Shown one piece after another: positions 59,706 through 64,000 of a stretch of 64,000 nt of DNA (position 1 is the first letter of the stretch; each line of letters starts with the position of its first letter). The translations under genes were made by a program, and so were the position numbers. Below the pieces are notes generated by a model that made no database searches, was not told the DNA's origin, and worked only from the letters and a program-made list of their open reading frames with translations. This DNA is from Gloeophyllum trabeum ATCC 11539 (Eukaryota > Basidiomycota > Agaricomycetes > Gloeophyllales > Gloeophyllaceae). Location of the stretch: contig NW_006920416.1 of the NCBI RefSeq assembly GCF_000344685.1, positions 839,771 through 903,770 of the forward strand. Reading direction: 5' to 3'.

Positions 59706-61114
59706 GATCTATGGTACATGTGTCTAGTAGTGCTGCTGCTACTATCCCTTGGGCTGGGTACAAATACAATTATGTAATCTTTTTGTAGTCACCGATACAG
59801 ACAGACTTTTAATCTGTCAGAGTGGCAGGGACTATTGTGGTATAATGATGGCAGGGCTACAGGAGGACAAAGTACAAATAAAGGGGACATTCCAGATACC
59901 GATCTAGGGGATTTGTGCATAAGAAAGAGTACTGTATACATCAATTGGAACATTTATACACCCAATGTCACTTATCAGACACAACTCAGGACTTGTGGCC
60001 TGCCATGCATAGCAATGGCCCTCTACTGACAGGTTTATACAGCCTGTCCAAAAAAGGCGACACATTGTGCCGGCCTTGTATCCCAAGAGACCTTGCCAAA
60101 CGCAAGGTGACTATGGCACACATTCTAAGAGGGGAAAAACTCATGAAAGGTACACCATAGCCCTAATTATCCACCACATTGAGACTCGAGAAGCACCGAC
60201 AGCTGTTGGCAGCTTACCCCTCCATTGTGTATTAGTTGAGCTTGAGTACTACTTATTGCATACAAATTACTGTATCATATGTTGTTGAAATCAATGCCTC
60301 GAGTTCTATGATCGAAAAATCAGCTTGTTACTTGGGCTGAGTGAGCTTTGGGATCCAGGAGGTCCAGTGGCATATCCTGGGCAGCCCAAGAGAAATTCTG
60401 TTGCCCGGGACATGCATGATGTGTGCATGTGTACATTATCTGGATTGCATGGTTCCCAGGTCCATTTCATGTCTATGTGCAGTTTCATTGACTGTGAATG
60501 CCATGAAATCTCCACTGTATAAGTGGCAACAAAACAACATAAAATATATGGAGTTTTAGTGAGCTCCAACTCCATACATTCTGTTCCAGGTGCATATCAA
60601 CTGCTGCCTGACGGATTCAAGAGTTGATTCGAAACAAGTCTTCATTCAGTAGTGGCGCCACTAAAGCCAAACATGGCACGCTGGGCCGGTCAGTTGAAAA
60701 GTGGTCCGCATATTGGGGGCACCAGAACCCCTCCCAAAGGAGGGGCATTTGGGACTCTACGGCAGCCACAGAAATATATGTCCATCCATAGGCCTACATA
60801 GTCTTGGTCATCTGTGATGGTTGTGCAGTCCTGCAACCAGATCATCCTAGGTACAAATGACAAGACACATGGGCCTGGAGTCTTTCACCGGCGAATAATA
60901 ACCCATACCCAGTCCCGATTTATACCCAGGCCAGTTGCCGTACGGTATACAATGGTATATGTAGATTTTATTATTGCGGACGGCCTATTCATTGTAGGCT
61001 TGATACTGTGCCTCCTAAATAAGACTTAGTAGAGGAGCAACTGTCTTAAATGGAGGCTTGTTCATTTTTGGAATCGGCATCACAGAAGTCTTCCAAAGCT
61101 AGGTAGCTTTACTA

Positions 61115-62539
61115 GGAGTGCTCAAAAATTGATCGTTCACAATCGATCATTGTGCAGCAATCCCAAATTGGTCGGGAAAGCACGCGAAAGACAAGCGAAC
61201 GACTGGAATTATTCAATGCACCTGATTGTTCGCGTTTGGTTGCACGTATTGTTGCGTCAGAGCTTGAATTGGCAGTACGTCGGGGTACAGTCCTAAGTCC
61301 CATTTCACGCGTCGCCTGTTGGAGAACGTCTAATGGGATGAGCATTCGTCCTCTATCTTCATGCTTGAAAGTGCCTTCAAACCAGATTCAGGACCATTTA
61401 CCCGGTGGCTGGTGCTGAACAGCCAGTCCCGGCTAGCGGCCATGATCAAGGTAATGCTATCGTCCTCGATCCAAGACTTCAGGTAAGTATTCATGACTTC
61501 AAACATATTTCGTATCTGATATGCTACAAAGGGTCCCATGGGTACCCCAATCATCATCACTAATGCATGCCGCTGCTGAGAGCAGACCACCGGACAAAAT
61601 TGCGATGTCAGCTTGGAGCTCAGCTTTGGTTGTCTTAGGCATGGGGTTGGACAGGGGTTTAGTTGTGTAGTGCATGCTGTACTTATCATGCATTAATCGC
61701 AGTAATCAGCGCGAGCGGTGAAGCCGCGGCGGAGTTTGAATTGCCAATGCGATCGCAGGTCGTCGAGTTCCGATTCCTCTAGAATCGGTTTACTGTTCAG
61801 TAGTTGTATAGGGCTCTCTGGTGATCGAGAAAGCGAGCGCTTAACAGGGGTTATACCACTTACGTCCCAAATTACTCGAAATGTAAAAGGAGCAATATTC
61901 ATAAATGGTAGGTGGCCTGATCGAAATCTTACCGCCACCAACAAATAGGAACTATTACCCCTTATGTCGGGGATTACCGTTTGTGTGATAGAAGTTAATT
62001 CCAAATATGTAGGGTGGCACTGTCCGGCATTCCCCGGCTGCCTGTGGAATTGTGCCAATGGCAAGCATCCTGTTGCCTACGGTACAAGCTATGACTCTAC
62101 AGTAACACTGATTAAGGGTGGTGGAATGCCACCCTAGGGCAGCAAAGAAGGCGCTTATTATCTATTCCTCAGATATATGTAACTGTAAAGCTTGACACCA
62201 AGTAACTGATGGATTGAAGACTCTGACCACACCGGCAGACCACTAACTTAAGAGTTAGAAGTTGATATCATTCAGTATCATTCAGGTTAAGATGAAATAA
62301 CTATGAGCATTGTTGATGCCGTGCAGCGCCCGGGGAGCAAGAAAGATTATTTCCCTGCTTGTAGAGTCCCTGCTGTTGGTTTACCATAGACTTTTACATG
62401 TTAGGAATCGGACCTGGCGTGCCGCGCAGCGCCAAATACCTCCCAAGTTCATTCTGGTTGCACGCCGGATTTGGTAGTCAACCCATTTTGGAACTGCTGC
62501 ACAACGATCGATTGCAAACGATCAATTTTTGAGCACCCC
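61115..62539. mobile_element. Tc1/mariner-like element with 57-bp inverted repeats
   Basis: Inverted repeats at 61115-61171 and 62483-62539 start GGAGTGCTCAAAAATTGA and GGGGTGCTCAAAAATTGA and agree at about 50 of 57 positions. Both outer ends are followed by TA (61113-61114 and 62540-62541), the duplication expected for the Tc1/mariner group. The 1425-bp interior has ORFs on the minus strand (61330-61689, 61693-62064), but I see no DDE/D transposase motif, so it is probably non-autonomous or decayed. Confidence 0.75.
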
Positions 62540-62802
62540 TACTGCACCCCCGTGCAAACATGTACAAAGATACCATATCGAGAAGAAAGTCATGTGGCAC
62601 CGGCAAACGCGGACTTCCCTCTGGGTGCATGTCCGACTAGTTAGAGTAACCACTGGGGACCAAAAGGATAGGAACATAAGATTTTGTATTCAAATATGTA
62701 GACCTGTAATATATATAGGGGACAAAGATACTACAGAAAAGCAATACTGCATAAAGGTACTTGATAAACCCTAACCCTGCAAAGGAGAAAAACTTGCATC
62801 AC

Positions 62803-62878
62803 TAGGAATTGAACCCAACACCTCCGGTACATGTACATGCGGACACCATCATAACTGCTAGACTACAGCAGGACCAGG
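62803..62878 (-). other. tRNA-like segment with A- and B-box-like words
   Basis: On the minus strand, TAGTCTAGCAG resembles an RNA polymerase III A box and GGTTCAATTCC matches the B box at the right spacing for a tRNA. The acceptor stem does not pair, so this is not a working tRNA gene as it stands. It may be a tRNA pseudogene or the head of a SINE. Confidence 0.4.
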
Positions 62879-62910
62879 TACACTGGAATAATGTAAATAT
62901 ATTAGCCCGG

Positions 62911-63474
62911 TGATATGCACTGACACACAACAATCACCAAGGACCAAAAGGAATAAACCTAAACCCCGTGATATGGGTGAAGGCGGTCCGAGACAACTGA
63001 AGGGTATTTAATAGTTCGAGGGGGAAAGGAGGAGTAAGACGCCGTAGGGTAGTCCGTAGGAAGACCTAGAAAAATAAAACAAAACCTTGATGCCTGAAAC
63101 AAACACTAATGGACGCTCCGGAGTATTTATCTCCGAAAAGTCGCAAGCAAAGTTGCAAACCACAGAACCGAGTGTAGGTTCGGGCCCACGGGAGTAGAAA
63201 ACGCTAAAGGGACTTGTTTAATTTTTATTTCGCTATGTGAGACGCACCGGAGCTAATTGAATCGATGGCGGAGCTAATTCACTCGACGAGTCAGGCCTAT
63301 TGGCAAAGCTAAGATCGGTTATAATTCGCTAAGTTCGACGCTTTCGAACTTCTCGGGTCGTTGAGATCGTAACGCTAATTCTCTGAGATGGTGAAGTCGA
63401 AACTTGTTTTTCTGTACGCTACTTTGTACAATTTATACTACAGGAATGGCTTTGCGACCGTCCGGAGATAAATA
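62911..63474 (+). repeat. LTR-like dispersed repeat, copy 2
   Basis: 564 bp, direct copy of 35845-36409. It ends abruptly at ATAAATA, where copy 1 continues with ACA. Confidence 0.6.
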
Positions 63475-63922
63475 TGTTATGATTTTCCCATGCTTATCTC
63501 ATTCCATTTCCATTCCGAGCATTGCTATTGGACAGTACCCTTCTCTGAGTAGAACTTCCCATGGACGCTATCTTCTTCCCACACGTTATCTCCCTTGACT
63601 CACCTTCTACCAATAGACGCCCTTGTATTTCTCATTTCTCTGAGTTACGTTCTCACAGGATAGCTTACGCGTCCTTTCTTATTGTTCTCTTCTTTGGGTA
63701 TTAACCCCTATACCAGTTACTATATATACTGTAGGAAAACCCATGTATTCCTTAGTTCAACCTCCTGTTGAATACAGCGATTACCTGGACTCTTGACTTG
63801 ACCGTTGGCATTGGCCCGGCCAGACCTACCTTTCAGTATGCTTACTGAGGTAGTGACGACATAACTGTTGGCACGTGGCCCAGTTATCTCAAGACGACTA
63901 GTTAGGACATCGCTTCCTAACA
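63475..63922 (+). mobile_element. Possible LTR of a second retrotransposon (448 bp)
   Basis: Starts TGTTATGATT at the exact point where repeat copy 2 breaks off and contains TTCCTAACA at 63914-63922, giving TGTTA...TAACA ends as in Copia-type LTRs. No clear primer-binding site or coding sequence follows before the window ends, so this is tentative. Confidence 0.3.
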
Positions 63923-64000
63923 TTAGGTTGAACTCTTCTACGACACTTGCCGACTTCTTCAAGCCTAGGCAACCCCTCCTCTACTCCTGATCATCCTCGT

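Larger units (their letters stand above)
57588..61112. other. Long non-coding stretch with hairpins and a short tandem repeat
   Basis: About 3.5 kb with no recognisable gene. Contains a perfect palindrome at 58718-58742, a 57-bp imperfect hairpin at 58998-59054, an imperfect tandem duplication at 59509-59705 and a short palindrome at 60650-60663. Probably decayed transposon sequence. Confidence 0.45.

Noticed and set aside
62767..62778. AACCCTAACCCT as a telomere seed or interstitial telomere
   Set aside because: Only two repeat units, not at a contig end and not followed by more; chance occurrence is likely.
1..64000. CRISPR array, bacterial operon, riboswitch or prophage
   Set aside because: Spliceosomal introns and eukaryotic gene content throughout; no regularly spaced direct repeats of CRISPR type.

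Overview
This is nuclear genomic DNA from a filamentous basidiomycete, most likely an Agaricomycete. Genes are cut by many 50-70 nt introns with GT...AG ends, GC content is moderate, and the gene set is typical of these fungi (spliced Hub1, dynactin p25, TRK potassium transporter, Tos1-like wall protein, GH12 endoglucanase). A wood-decay Polyporales species is an inference from the GH12/esterase/lactate dehydrogenase/MFS content; no rRNA or marker gene fixes the taxon.

Layout. 1-349: 5' part of a SUR7/PalI-type membrane protein gene on the minus strand. 953-1382: HUB1 in four exons. 2299-2955: orphan. 5018-7324: LRR/F-box-superfamily-like orphan interrupted by an N gap. 7700-7990: decayed F-box-like remnant. 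8131-8868: dynactin subunit 5. 11413-16255: eIF4G. 16878-19416: DHA2-type MFS transporter. 19565-20830 (minus) and 21045-21773 (plus): leucine carboxyl methyltransferase (PPM1/LCMT1) and TIM22, divergent. 22392-23609: Tos1-like protein. 25142-27872: alpha-arrestin. 28101-31858 (minus): TRK potassium transporter. From about 32 kb the window becomes mosaic and transposon-rich: an orphan gene at 34720-35409, an LTR-like repeat, an orphan gene (37952-42132) split by a hAT transposon, flavocytochrome b2 (44017-46400), a Mutator-like element (46633-48516), a carboxylesterase (48622-50900), a GH12 cellulase (53573-54775) and a second MFS transporter (55264-57587, minus). The last 6.4 kb holds hairpins, a Tc1/mariner-like element, a tRNA-like segment and a second copy of the LTR-like repeat.

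Functionally, 1-32 kb is a core housekeeping block (splicing modifier, dynein motor, translation initiation, PP2A methylation, mitochondrial import, wall assembly, nutrient-transporter endocytosis, K+ uptake). From 44 to 58 kb there is a small accessory set fitting extracellular carbon breakdown and export, set among mobile elements.

The best-supported new observations are structural. (1) The hAT element sits in the coding sequence of an orphan gene with an exact 8-bp target duplication; reading across the insertion restores one continuous spliced frame. (2) A Mutator-like element has 316-bp identical inverted repeats and a 9-bp target duplication. (3) Both N gaps are flanked by identical sequence, so they are almost certainly negative gaps, i.e. 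overlapping contigs that were not merged. I did not find a convincing undescribed defence or biosynthetic system.
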